The notes beneath the pieces are model-generated. The model saw only the letters and a list, made by a program, of their open reading frames with translations. It was not told the DNA's origin and ran no database searches. Positions 54,965-64,000 of a stretch of 64,000 bases of DNA are shown in pieces. The stretch spans positions 38,882,148 through 38,946,147 of the forward strand of contig JAOANR010000008.1 of the NCBI GenBank assembly GCA_030278955.1, read 5' to 3'. A program made the position numbers and the translations under genes. Origin of the DNA: Hygrophila difformis (Eukaryota; Streptophyta; Magnoliopsida; Lamiales; Acanthaceae). The number at the start of each line of letters is the position of its first letter. The stretch's first letter is position 1.

Positions 54965-57364
54965 ATGGCACCCCGAGGACGACCAAGGACCTTCCCTGCC
55001 ACCCCCAACACCCACGGCACGCCGGGACAACCCAATGAGCAGGCGCCTAACGCGGAGATGCCGAACCCGGCAGGACCGATGCCCAACCCTGCGGAAGAGC
55101 GAATGAGGAATATGGAAGAATTACTAATCGCACTGGGTAATGCTTACGTTAACCAGGGTGGAGCTGCCGCGGCGCCACCACCGGAAGCGAGGATCAACTA
55201 CTTGGCTGCGGTGAACCCCTACCGGCCTCCTTACTACGTCGGGGAGGAAGACCCCGCTAAGCTGGAAGAATGGTTGAGAACCTTCGACAAATTGCTAAAG
55301 GCGGTGAGATGCCCGGAGGGGGAGAAGGTCCACGTGGCCTCGTACTATCTGGGTGGCGAGGCCGACGACTGGTGGCAGGCTACCCAGGGGAAGCTGGCAG
55401 AGGATGATGAACCTTACTCGTGGAACGAGTTCATGGAGTTACTCCGTGAGCGCTTCTACCCGATGAGTACCAAGGCGGCACTGTACGAGGAGTTCTCATC
55501 CCTGAAGCAAGGAGAGAAATCTGTTCAAGAATACTATGCACGGTTTAAGGAGTTGGTGAGATTTGCGCCCAGGATGGTACCTACGGATGGGGAGAAGGCG
55601 CAAAAGTTCGAAATGGGATTGAACTTGTCAATTCGGGAGGTGATCACTGGAGTTAACTACCCGGACTTGCAATCTGTCTACGATCGGGCAGTAGCAGTAG
55701 CACGAGTGCAACAGCTAAAGAGGAAGGCTGCTGGGGAATCTAGCCGCGGGGCGCAAGGACCAGACAAGAGGAACAGGGATAACAGGACAAGCAACACTAC
55801 TGGCGGGGACAACTTTCGGCGAGGCCCGAACGGGAACGCTCAGAACAACAACGATCGAAATGTTAACCAAGGAGGACGAGTGCCGCCGTGCCCAAGGTGT
55901 GGCCGGCCGCACCTGGTAAGGAGATGTCCTCAGATGGGCGAGTGCTTCCGGTGCGGCCGAATTGGCCATCGGAGGGAGGAATGTCGAACCCGACTTGAGA
56001 ACATCACAAAGAGAGAAGACTTGGTCATTGGACCTAACGAGCCGTTCAACCAGGGAGGTAGGAACGACAACAATCAAGGATATCGGCCTCCTCCAAACCC
56101 GAACCAACGCCCTCCAAACCAGCAGCAAGACGCAAACCCAAATCAAAACCAGCCAGCTAATCAAGGGAGGCCGATGGGGAGGTTGAACGTGATCAACCAG
56201 GCTGACATACCCGCGCAGGGTGACGTGATGGCAGGTACTTTCCATGTCCTAAGTACTCCACTTAGAGTTTTATTTGATTCCGGAGCCAGTTGTTCGATTG
56301 TATCTTCGAGGGTCGTAACTGAACTAGATCTACCTAAGTGCGAGATAATTAGCTTAGGCATCCAACTGCCCTCTGGAGAAGTAATAGCATGCTCTAAACG
56401 CTACAACGGAATACCTATAGTGATAAAGAACGTAGAGTTTTTCGCAAACTTAGTAGAGTTCAACGTCAGAGACTTTGACGTCATACTAGGAATGGATTGG
56501 CTAACCCGGTATAAGGCCGTGATCGAGTGCCAAAAGCAAAAGATCACGCTGTCGAAAAGCAGGGGGAAAAGAGTCATCTTCTACTCTCAACCCCCTAAGA
56601 AATCTAACAAGATAGTCAACGTCCTAGGGTTATGTAGCCTAATGCGTAAGGGCCACGCGCTATACGCGTGCTACGTTCACAACCTCGAGGCTGAAGGAGT
56701 AAAGATAGACAACATTCCGGTGGTGAGAGAGTACCCAGATGTGTTTCCAGAAGACGTTCCCGGCATGCCCCCTGAGAGGGATCTCGAGTTCACCATAGAT
56801 CTCATCCCGGGAACGGAACCTGTCTCAAAGGCTCCTTACCGCATGGCACCGCCGGAGATGAAGGAGCTAAAGGAACAGCTCGAAGAATTGCTGGGAAAGG
56901 GATATATCAGACCGAGCACGTCTCCATGGGGAGCACCGGTCTTGTTCGTCAAGAAGAAGGATAGGAGCTTGCGACTGTGTATCGACTATAGAGGACTTAA
57001 TCAAGTCACTATCAAGAACAAGTACCCGTTGCCCAGAATCGAGGATCTGTTCGACCAGCTGAAGGGAGCTACTGTGTTCTCCAAGATCGACCTGCGTTCG
57101 GGATATCATCAGCTGCGAATTGCTGAGAAGGACATCCCAAAGACAGCGTTCAGGACTCGCTATGGACACTACGAATTCACAGTACTGTCATTCGGGTTAA
57201 CGAACGCCCCGGCAATGTTCATGAACCTCATGAACAACGTGTTCCGAGGACTATTAGATCAATGCGTAGTGGTATTCATAGACGACATCTTGGTCTACTC
57301 AAGGGACGAGGAAGAACATTCCGAGCACTTACATAAAGTGCTGAGGATCCTCCGAGAAAATTAG
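54965..57364 (+). CDS. Gypsy-1 gag, protease and reverse transcriptase (first part of gag-pol)
   Basis: 799 codons starting [14 protein letters not shown]. Retrotrans_gag lies at about residues 90-230 ([31 protein letters not shown]). Two cysteine clusters at about 306-340 include the CCHC knuckle [14 protein letters not shown]. The aspartic protease motif [11 protein letters not shown] is at about 434-444. Reverse transcriptase starts near PYRMAPPEM (623), with [12 protein letters not shown] and the catalytic FIDDILVYS near 770. TAG at 57362-57364 stops it, most likely a CAG to TAG change; the same frame continues intact. The protein makes the virus-like particle and copies the RNA. Confidence 0.95.
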   Translation: MAPRGRPRTFPATPNTHGTPGQPNEQAPNAEMPNPAGPMPNPAEERMRNMEELLIALGNAYVNQGGAAAAPPPEARINYLAAVNPYRPPYYVGEEDPAKLEEWLRTFDKLLKAVRCPEGEKVHVASYYLGGEADDWWQATQGKLAEDDEPYSWNEFMELLRERFYPMSTKAALYEEFSSLKQGEKSVQEYYARFKELVRFAPRMVPTDGEKAQKFEMGLNLSIREVITGVNYPDLQSVYDRAVAVARVQQLKRKAAGESSRGAQGPDKRNRDNRTSNTTGGDNFRRGPNGNAQNNNDRNVNQGGRVPPCPRCGRPHLVRRCPQMGECFRCGRIGHRREECRTRLENITKREDLVIGPNEPFNQGGRNDNNQGYRPPPNPNQRPPNQQQDANPNQNQPANQGRPMGRLNVINQADIPAQGDVMAGTFHVLSTPLRVLFDSGASCSIVSSRVVTELDLPKCEIISLGIQLPSGEVIACSKRYNGIPIVIKNVEFFANLVEFNVRDFDVILGMDWLTRYKAVIECQKQKITLSKSRGKRVIFYSQPPKKSNKIVNVLGLCSLMRKGHALYACYVHNLEAEGVKIDNIPVVREYPDVFPEDVPGMPPERDLEFTIDLIPGTEPVSKAPYRMAPPEMKELKEQLEELLGKGYIRPSTSPWGAPVLFVKKKDRSLRLCIDYRGLNQVTIKNKYPLPRIEDLFDQLKGATVFSKIDLRSGYHQLRIAEKDIPKTAFRTRYGHYEFTVLSFGLTNAPAMFMNLMNNVFRGLLDQCVVVFIDDILVYSRDEEEHSEHLHKVLRILREN

Positions 57365-59641
57365 CTATACGGGAAATTGTCCAAATGCAACTTCTGGCTG
57401 AGGGAAGTAACATTCCTTGGGCATATCGTATCCGCCAGTGGAGTGGCGGTAGACCCGGCAAAGGTCTCGGCGGTGACCGAGTGGGTACCACCGAAGAGCC
57501 CAACGGAGATAAGAAGTTTCCTCGGACTGGCGGGCTACTACAGGCGATTTGTCCAAGACTTCTCCAAAATCGCCCGCCCATTGACCCAACTGCTGAAAAA
57601 GGGGGTGAAGTACGACTGGACTAACGAGTGCGAAGCCGCATTCCAGGAGCTGAAGAAACGACTTACCACGGCGCCGGTGTTGGCGTTACCATCAGAGAAT
57701 GGAGACTTCGAGGTGTATAGCGACGCCTCGAGAGAAGGACTGGGATGCGTACTGATGCAGGATCAAAGAGTCATAGCGTACGCATCACGACAGCTGAAAC
57801 CACACGAGCAAAACTATCCGACGCACGACCTCGAACTGGCCGCGGTCGTGTTCGCCCTGAAAATTTGGAGACACTATCTCTATGGGCGGAAGTGTCGGAT
57901 GTTCACCGACCATAAGAGCCTCAAGTACATATTCACGCAAAGAGAACTGAACTTGAGGCAGAGGAGATGGTTGGAACTGATCAAAGATTATGACCTGGAA
58001 GTCGCGTATCACGAGGGCAAGGCCAACGTCGTGGCCGACGCCTTGAGTCGGAAGACGCAACACGTCACGAACTCACTAGTGATACCGGCCGAATTGTACA
58101 GAGATTTGGCGAAATTAAGCCTGGAACTGGTGCATCCCGGTACGGCAACCGAGGTCGCCAACGCGATGGTAGTAAGCCCTACCGTATTCGAGGAGATACG
58201 ACTCGCCCAGTCGAGTGACGAAAAGTTGGAGGAAATAAGGAGAAGCATCGTCGAAGGAAAGGCAGTGGATTTCAAGATTCACGAGGACGGGAGCATCCGC
58301 TTCAGGGGAAGATGGTGTATACCGCGGGAGTCCGCGGATCTGAAGAAGAAGGTGATGGAGGAAGGCCATAGCACCCCCTACTCGGTTCACCCCGGAGGGG
58401 ATAAGCTATACAAGGACTTGAAGAAAAATTATTGGTGGCCGAACATGAAGAGAGAGGTGGCCGAGTTCGTGGCAAGGTGCCTTACCTGCCAGAAGATCAA
58501 GGCAGTACGGCAAAAGCCCTTAGGATTAATGCAACCACTGGAGATCCCAAGCTGGAAGTGGGACAGTATCTCCATGGATTTCGTTTCAGGGTTACCACGT
58601 TCGCCAAAGGGGATGAATAAGATCTGGGTGCTCGTGGATAGGTTAACGAAGGCCGCCATCTTCATCCCGATGAAGGACACTTGGACGATGGACCAACTAG
58701 CAAGAGCATATGTAGACAATGTGGTACGCCGGCACGGGGTGCCGCACGACATCATCTCGGATAGGGATAGCAGATTCGTCTCCCAGTTTTGGACCAAGCT
58801 GCAAGAAGCTCTGGGGACACAGATAAAAATGAGTACGGCGTTCCACCCTATGACGGATGGACAGACGGAGCGAACAATACAAACGCTGGAGGACATGTTG
58901 AGGGCTTGTGTGTTGGAATTCAAGGGAAGTTGGGAGCACCATTTACCCTTGATCGAGTTCTCCTATAACAACAGTTACCATGCGAGCATCGGCATGGCGC
59001 CCTTCGAGGCACTGTATGGACGAAGATGCCGGAGCCCATTGAGTTGGGAAGAGAACGATCGAATAATGACAGTAGGGCCACAACTGGTGGAGGACATGGC
59101 TCAACAAGTTAAGGTCATCCAGGGGAAGATGAGAGCCGCTCAGGACCGGCAAAAGAGCTATGCGGACGTGAGATGGCAGGACTTGGAATTCCAAGTCGGT
59201 GACAAGGTCATGCTGAAAGTCTCACCGATGAAGGGCGTAATGCGCTTTGGCAAGCGAGGGAAGCTGAGCCCACGATACATAGGGCCATATGAGATCCTCG
59301 AGAGAGTGGGGAATCTAGCGTACCGGCTAGCACTGCCGCCCCAACTAGCACGCGTCCATAACGTGTTCCACGTCTCCCAACTAAAGAAGTATGTGCCCGA
59401 CACGTCGCATGTACTCCAACCGGACGTAATCGAATTGGATGATGACTTGACCTATGAAGAAACCCCGGTGCAAATACTCGACTACAAGGAAAGGGTGACA
59501 AGGAATAAAGCTGTAAAGATGGTCAAGGTCCTGTGGTCCAACCACGAGACGGAAACAGCGACCTGGGAATTGGAAGCCGACATGAGGCAACGTTACCCTA
59601 CCCTCTTCCAAGACAACCCGACCACAGTTATGGGGACATAA
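57365..59641 (+). CDS. Gypsy-1 RNase H, integrase and chromodomain (second part of gag-pol)
   Basis: In frame with the first part; the first downstream ATG is at 57377. RNase H begins near [13 protein letters not shown] (57710) with [11 protein letters not shown]. Integrase has the HHCC zinc segment ([11 protein letters not shown] to CLTCQKIK, 58388-58500). Its catalytic core has [19 protein letters not shown] and the Glu in [17 protein letters not shown]-terminal stretch from [13 protein letters not shown] to [15 protein letters not shown] (about 59457-59600) resembles a chromodomain, which in this clade steers insertion to particular chromatin. The stop is followed in 23 bp by the 3' LTR. 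Confidence 0.94.
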   Translation, partial: LYGKLSKCNFWLREVTFLGHIVSASGVAVDPAKVSAVTEWVPPKSPTEIRSFLGLAGYYRRFVQDFSKIARPLTQLLKKGVKYDWTNECEAAFQELKKRLTTAPVLALPSENGDFEVYSDASREGLGCVLMQDQRVIAYASRQLKPHEQNYPTHDLELAAVVFALKIWRHYLYGRKCRMFTDHKSLKYIFTQRELNLRQRRWLELIKDYDLEVAYHEGKANVVADALSRKTQHVTNSLVIPAELYRDLAKLSLELVHPGTATEVANAMVVSPTVFEEIRLAQSSDEKLEEIRRSIVEGKAVDFKIHEDGSIRFRGRWCIPRESADLKKKVMEEGHSTPYSVHPGGDKLYKDLKKNYWWPNMKREVAEFVARCLTCQKIKAVRQKPLGLMQPLEIPSWKWDSISMDFVSGLPRSPKGMNKIWVLVDRLTKAAIFIPMKDTWTMDQLARAYVDNVVRRHGVPHDIISDRDSRFVSQFWTKLQEALGTQIKMSTAFHPMTDGQTERTIQTLEDMLRACVLEFKGSWEHHLPLIEFSYNNSYHASIGMAPFEALYGRRCRSPLSWEENDRIMTVGPQLVEDMAQQVKVIQGKMRAAQDRQKSYADVRWQDLEFQVGDKVMLKVSPMKGVMRFGKRGKLSPRYIGPYEILERVGNLAYRLALPPQLARVHNVFHVSQLKKYVPDTSHVLQPDVIELDDDLTYEETPVQILDYKERVTRNKAVKMVKVLWSNHETETATWELEADMRQRYPTLFQDNPTTVMGT

Positions 59642-59649
59642 CTGTATTC

Positions 59650-59664
59650 TTAAGGGGGGGAGGA
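59650..59664 (+). promoter_or_regulatory. Gypsy-1 polypurine tract
   Basis: TTAAGGGGGGGAGGA directly before the 3' LTR, the plus-strand primer site. Confidence 0.92.
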
Positions 59665-62422
59665 TGTAACACCCGAGGAAAAACAAATTCAAATTGTTTT
59701 GAACTACGTCATGACTTGATCCCTTCACAGGGTACGTAGGTAGCTTGGAACTAATTTCTAAGTTCAGTCACGAAATAAATCACAAAATACATCACGAATT
59801 AGATCACAAGGACGATAGGAGGAGTCGGAACCAATTTAGACTAGGCTAATTAGGACACGGAAATGTTGCGAGCGATAAGCCGGACTCGTAGCAAGTTTAA
59901 GGAGAAGATTCCGAAACGGAGACGACCCAGGGAATCGAGCTAACACGTAGAAAACCGGTAGGGGAAAGCGAGGGAAGACCCGACGGAACACGCGGACCGC
60001 CGAACCGGCCGGTCCGGCCGGCCCGCGCTGTCCGCGCGCCGCCGCGCGGCCACCGCGCGGACAAAGGCGTCGCGACTCCAGGCTGGTCGCGCGTGCTCCG
60101 CGCGGGCAAAAGCTTAGGTGCGCGCCACCAGCGCGCCAGAGGTGCTGAAAGTGTAAACTTTCCTTCCATGGCGATTTTCTTGCCAAAAACAACACCCCTA
60201 ACCATGGCAATCGAATCTCAACCTTGGGGAAGGCTTAAGAATACCCTAGGGGCGCCCCAAACCCTAGGTTTTCAGAAAACATTCAAGCCTCCACCCTCAA
60301 TTCCCTCTCCAAGTTCAAACTCCTTCGACACCACTTTCCGGCGAGTATTCCGGCGACGACGGGACGACCGGGACAAGCCCCTGCCCTCAAGACTCTTGGT
60401 AAGCTATTGTAAGAAGTTTCAATTCGTCCATAGATCTCAGAAACTCATATTCTAACCCTTTTTCCTTACTACGATTTCCCATCGGAAAACGAACAAAAAG
60501 CGATCGGAGAAGTTGGCCGTTCGTCGTGACCCTAGGACGTCCGGAAACCCAATCCAGCGACCCTATCATCATTCTAAGTAAGTTAAAACCTTACTCACAA
60601 ATTTTCGTGGTTATTTGTTGTTTAAATCTCGAGATATAGGCCTGTAACAAAAATCGGTTTTCAAAAACCCTATTTTCGTCCAATTTCAAAGACTCGCCTA
60701 AAACTCGACCTTCGGGAATTCAAACCGAAAACCTTTCAACATAAAAGTTGTTCCTAACACCTTTATCTATATTGTGTCCAATTTTCAGCCATTGACATTA
60801 ATTTTGCTATCCCAAATCATGCCGTAAACTTTCTGTGACAACCCGAACGTTTTAAAACTGTGACAGATTTCAACATTCAACTTGATGCATGTTTTTCACC
60901 CATTTTTAAAATGATTTAACTTTGCATTCCTAAACAAAAGTTGTAGATAATTGTGTCTAGATTATGCATATTAAATTTCACGGATTTTGGTGTTCATTTG
61001 ATATGCCAAACTGCCAAATTTTCAGAACTGTTTTAAGATTGTTTTAAGGGCCATGAGTATGCAGTGAGTTGCACTCGATTTTTGAGTACCAAGAATTCAT
61101 TATTTCCAAATTCTTAAAACATGAAAGTTGTTCCTTAACGTGTTGTGTAGTTACTGTAAAAATTTTACACCGATTGGTTTTGAAATGAATTTTTAATCGG
61201 CGTTGCACGAACCTGTGACGAAAACAGTTTTTAAGACAGAAATTATTCCATGCAATAAACTCGAATTTCGACTCGCTTCGGAACCTTATTTCCAAAAACT
61301 TAAAACATGAAAGTTGTTTGTGTGTGTGTTTTTGAATTACTGTAAAAATTTCAGAATCTTTGGAGAAAAGACAAATTTTTAATTAAGAAAGGCGTAAACT
61401 GCCTCGAATAGGATTTTTCGAACTTGAGAAAACTCGAACTATGAAAACGCGATATCGATCATTTGATAACTTTGAAATACGAACTTTCGAAAAATCCCGT
61501 TCACTAGGCTGAGCCGATCTTCATACTATCATTATCTTTGAGACTGCCTCGTTAGTGGTCTCCTTACTATCTGAGATTGCCTCGTTAGTGATCTCGCGCG
61601 CTGTATTTGTGGATCGCCTCGTTAGTGGTCCTACTATCTTTTTGGATCGCCTCGTTAGTGGTCCTACAATCTTTGAGACTGCCTCGTTAGTGGTCTCCCA
61701 TTGTTTGGACTGCCTCGTTAGTGGTCCTATGTTGAGATTGCCTCGTTAGTGATCTCCCGGTATGGTGTCCTCTTCTTAGTCTACGGGATGAAAAGTAAAA
61801 GACTTGTGTGAGTGTTTCATTATGCTTAAATCGTATTTATCATGTCTTTAATTATGTATTTAAAGTTTATGCATCTTAAATTATGCTTTAAATTACGCTT
61901 TTAAGATTAAGCCCTTTTATCATGTTTTTCCGCTGCTAATAAATTATGTATTTTTAATTCTCGTACGGTAAGCGAAATCTTTAGTTTAAACACTTGTAAC
62001 CCCTTTTATTTGTTAGTTAGGGATTAACTTACTCAGTATATTTTTATACTGACAACCGTTGTCATTTTCCTTTTTCTTACAGAGTATGTCGAGTGACGCA
62101 TTGCATATGCACTTGGGGGAAATCATAACGGACATTTTAAATTCTGCATCGTACTGTTTTTACCGGGTCTATTAAACCCGAGGATTTGGCCATGTTGGCC
62201 GTGATTTACTTTCCGCTGCACTTACTCTATTTATTTTTCGCGCATGATGATTACTACTATCGTATTAAGTATTATAAATTTCCGGACTAAATCTTGAAAT
62301 GTTTTAAATCTTTTACATACCCACAAGCCTCGCATTTCCTTAGCGAGCTCGGGAAGCCGTGTCTTGCTAGGGAGATGCGGTGGTGACATCCCGGCCTGGG
62401 TTATCAAATCCGGGGTGTTACA
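59665..62422 (+). repeat. Gypsy-1 3' LTR
   Basis: 2758 bp, over 99 percent identical to the 5' LTR by eye. The hairpin array recurs at 61540-61756 and the conserved stem-loop at 62033-62052, both intact. Confidence 0.95.
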
Positions 62423-62427
62423 GCCAC

Positions 62428-62993
62428 AGTTGCTCTTCCGGTCCGCAAACGGTCCCATTGTCAAATAATTCTTTCCTGTACAGGAATGGGAAGGCGTCTG
62501 GCATGTAGAGTATTCCGGATACCGCCACTTTTTGTACTGGAGGATTTCTTCTGGCAAAATGACTCTTGGTCTCTCCTGTTATGGCTGGTTGAATGGGGAT
62601 TGGCTCGAAGGCTGCCACTTTCTTGTCCCCGAGGTGCTGTTCAAGCAGTCGATTCCACCGGGCCTTGTGCTGATTCATCCTCCATACCATTCTCTCGTAA
62701 TGAACTCTCGGATCGTTGAATCTCTGGTCATATCTTGCCTGATCGAATTCGTTATTCCAGAAGTTCCACATGTGCTTGCAGAGGTCTCTTTCAAGCCCCG
62801 TAGCCTTAAGGTTTCTCTCATCTTCTGGAATATCTCTCCACCAGTGATCTTTCATTTCAAATCTCCATTCGATCTGGTGGTCCATGTTTAAGTTGAATTC
62901 GTCCCTGATGGCTCGACTATTATCCTCCATTTCCCTCTTCATCCTTTCGGTTTCCAAAAAGGCGAGATCTGGAGTGGTCGTCGGAAGACCCAT
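62428..62993 (-). pseudogene. N-terminal part of the same large ORF, separated by Gypsy-1
   Basis: Likely start ATG at 62993 (MGLPTTTPDLAFLETERMKREME). A pyrimidine tract with TTCTTCAG just upstream (about 63020) could be a splice acceptor. The sequence is Trp/Arg/Glu-rich with WWRDIPEDER and WNRLLEQHL, and matches no domain I can name. The frame runs into Gypsy-1 at the GCCAC duplication. Insert plus duplication is 11448 bp, a multiple of three, so the frame resumes without shift at 50974. Confidence 0.65.
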
Positions 62994-64000
62994 TATGGAG
63001 TCTATGATGTATTTGTCCCTGAAGAAGAGAAATTTAAACAATTTTATAACAAATTTTTGATAAAAGTATTCAAGTTGAAAAATCAACATCCTCACATTTT
63101 GAGCTATGCTCTAAATGTGAGTTAATTGGTTTCACTTGAATTTATTGAGCTATACTACATATTAAAAGCCAAGAGGTTAGATTATAAAATCTAACAATTA
63201 TTGCAACATGCAAAGAAAATAAGAGAAATAAGGGTCTTGGACCCTTACAAATTTTTCTTAGACTAAAAATAGTCTAAAGATTTTTGAATGGTCAAAGGAC
63301 CAAAAGAAGGAATTTTTATAGGCTATTGAGCCTATAAAGAAAAGTGTATATTTTTTATCACTTTAAAGGTGATCAAAAGCATATGAAATGTGATGATGGA
63401 TACTTAATAATCCAGAATTCAATACGTAAGAAGAGTTATGCAATTACTAGCATGAGGTGATGGACTAAGGGAAAATAAAAAAAAAATAGAAACAAGCATA
63501 CACATGCAAAAAGGCCATTTTTGGATTTTATGGAGAGTGTTGACTTGTTTATTTAATGAAGTTGAGGGTGTGAGTGGTCCCCCATTTGAGTTTTTGTTTT
63601 TGGGAAATGGGTATTAAAAAGTGAGCAAAGTTTGCTACACTTGTTTATTCCCCACATATCCCAAAAATAGGCATGTCAAACACTTGAATAAAAACGAAAT
63701 TCTGTCAACTATTTGTCTTTTTAAGCACAAATGCCATGCCAATAGTGTTTGAAAAACAGTTGTCGGGAAAAATTTTGGCATGGTTTCCTCTGTAATACCA
63801 TGTTTCCAGTGTATGCAAACATCAACTTTTCAGTTGAATTTGCAAGTGGTGTTAAACAGGTACCCCACAGAAGCATTTATTAAAAGTGGTGCATAATACA
63901 GTACATGCAAGCACAAAACAACAAACGAGAATAGTCCATTCACACCAGTATCATGCAAAATTTTGCCAATAAATCATGCTTCAAAAACACAGATTCGGCA
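62994..64000 (-). other. Leader of the large broken ORF, dense in short hairpins
   Basis: Upstream (minus strand) of the ATG at 62993. It holds an acceptor-like TTCTCTTCTTCAG near 63020 and seven short hairpins between 63091 and 63373. More imperfect ones lie near 63770-63840, such as CAACT-TTTC-AGTTG. No coding frame is convincing. The upstream end of the unit lies outside the window. Confidence 0.6.
63091..63373. repeat. Cluster of seven short hairpins
   Basis: Stems at 63091-63121 (14 bp, one mismatch), 63176-63195 (8 bp), 63229-63247 (8 bp), 63258-63277 (8 bp), 63289-63302 (5 bp), 63315-63338 (10 bp) and 63357-63373 (5 bp). Loops are mostly 3-4 nt. Each stem has a different sequence, so they are not copies of one repeat. 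Confidence 0.85.

Larger units (their letters stand above)
50980..62422 (+). mobile_element. Gypsy-1: young, nearly complete chromovirus (Tekay/Del-like)
   Basis: Two 2758-bp LTRs (TGTAACACCC...GGGTGTTACA) are flanked by GCCAC at 50975-50979 and 62423-62427. Inside are the initiator Met primer site, an extra small ORF, gag-pol ending in a chromodomain-like segment, and a polypurine tract. Reverse transcriptase before integrase marks Ty3/Gypsy; the C-terminal chromodomain-like stretch and long LTRs suggest the Tekay/Del clade. The LTRs differ at about two dozen positions by eye (under 1 percent), so insertion is recent. Confidence 0.96.

Overview
This window is plant nuclear DNA, most likely from a eudicot. 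It is AT-rich and densely nested with plant-type retrotransposons: Copia, Ty3/Gypsy chromovirus and L1-like LINEs with DUF4283/zf-CCHC_4 ORF1 proteins. It also holds Stowaway- and PIF-like MITEs and Helitron ends. I see no intact host gene, no tRNA, no rRNA and no CRISPR. Almost every long open frame belongs to a mobile element, and most are broken. A run of 500 Ns at 36429-36928 marks an assembly gap.

Layout, left to right. 851-9141 is a minus-strand LINE (LINE-A), decayed, with a 2510-bp solo Gypsy-type LTR (1035-3544, 5-bp duplication GTATA) inserted near its 3' end. 9309-11896 is AT-rich, with a TAA microsatellite, a 441-bp tandem duplication carrying Helitron-like 5' ends, and a probable truncated LINE tail. 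11897-17502 is a complete Copia element (Copia-1; 354/353-bp LTRs, duplication ATACT) whose protease core is lost. 17896-19860 is a candidate non-autonomous Helitron. 20969-21696 and 22176-22370 are DNA-transposon MITEs. 23417-29146 is a full-length L1-like LINE (LINE-B) with a 15-bp target duplication, an intact ORF1 and a frameshifted ORF2. 29488-30562 holds two more MITEs. 31100-34944 is a SIRE/Maximus-like Copia (Copia-2), cut off inside its integrase by a near-identical 5'-truncated copy of LINE-B that runs into the gap. 36929-39716 is the 5' end of a minus-strand Gypsy element (Gypsy-2), whose LTR is from the same family as the solo LTR.

39717-64000 appears to be one older minus-strand element or gene environment. 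A large broken ORF (62993 down to 47217) encodes a transposon-associated plant protein with long coiled coils. It is flanked by leader and trailer DNA full of short hairpins, and by an LTR-like region with repeated AATTCGGTCTAGACCGAATT-type palindromes. That ORF is split by a young, nearly complete chromovirus (Gypsy-1, 50980-62422; two 2758-bp LTRs, duplication GCCAC). Gypsy-1 carries an extra 175-residue coiled-coil ORF and a gag-pol frame interrupted by one TAG.

The most interesting signal is in the Gypsy-type LTRs. The three copies examined (Gypsy-1, Gypsy-2, solo LTR) are diverged in sequence but share a layout: a splice-donor-like GTAAGTTAA, hairpins about 620-890 nt from the LTR 3' end, a stem-loop whose two arms co-vary between families at about 370-390 nt, and then a pyrimidine tract with ACAG followed by AGTATG. 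In Gypsy-1 the array is seven hairpins with an invariant 12-base loop and co-varying stems. In Gypsy-2 it is about six 28-bp units, each forming a GAAA-tetraloop hairpin on the element's sense strand. This suggests a structured, possibly spliced, RNA leader conserved across elements.
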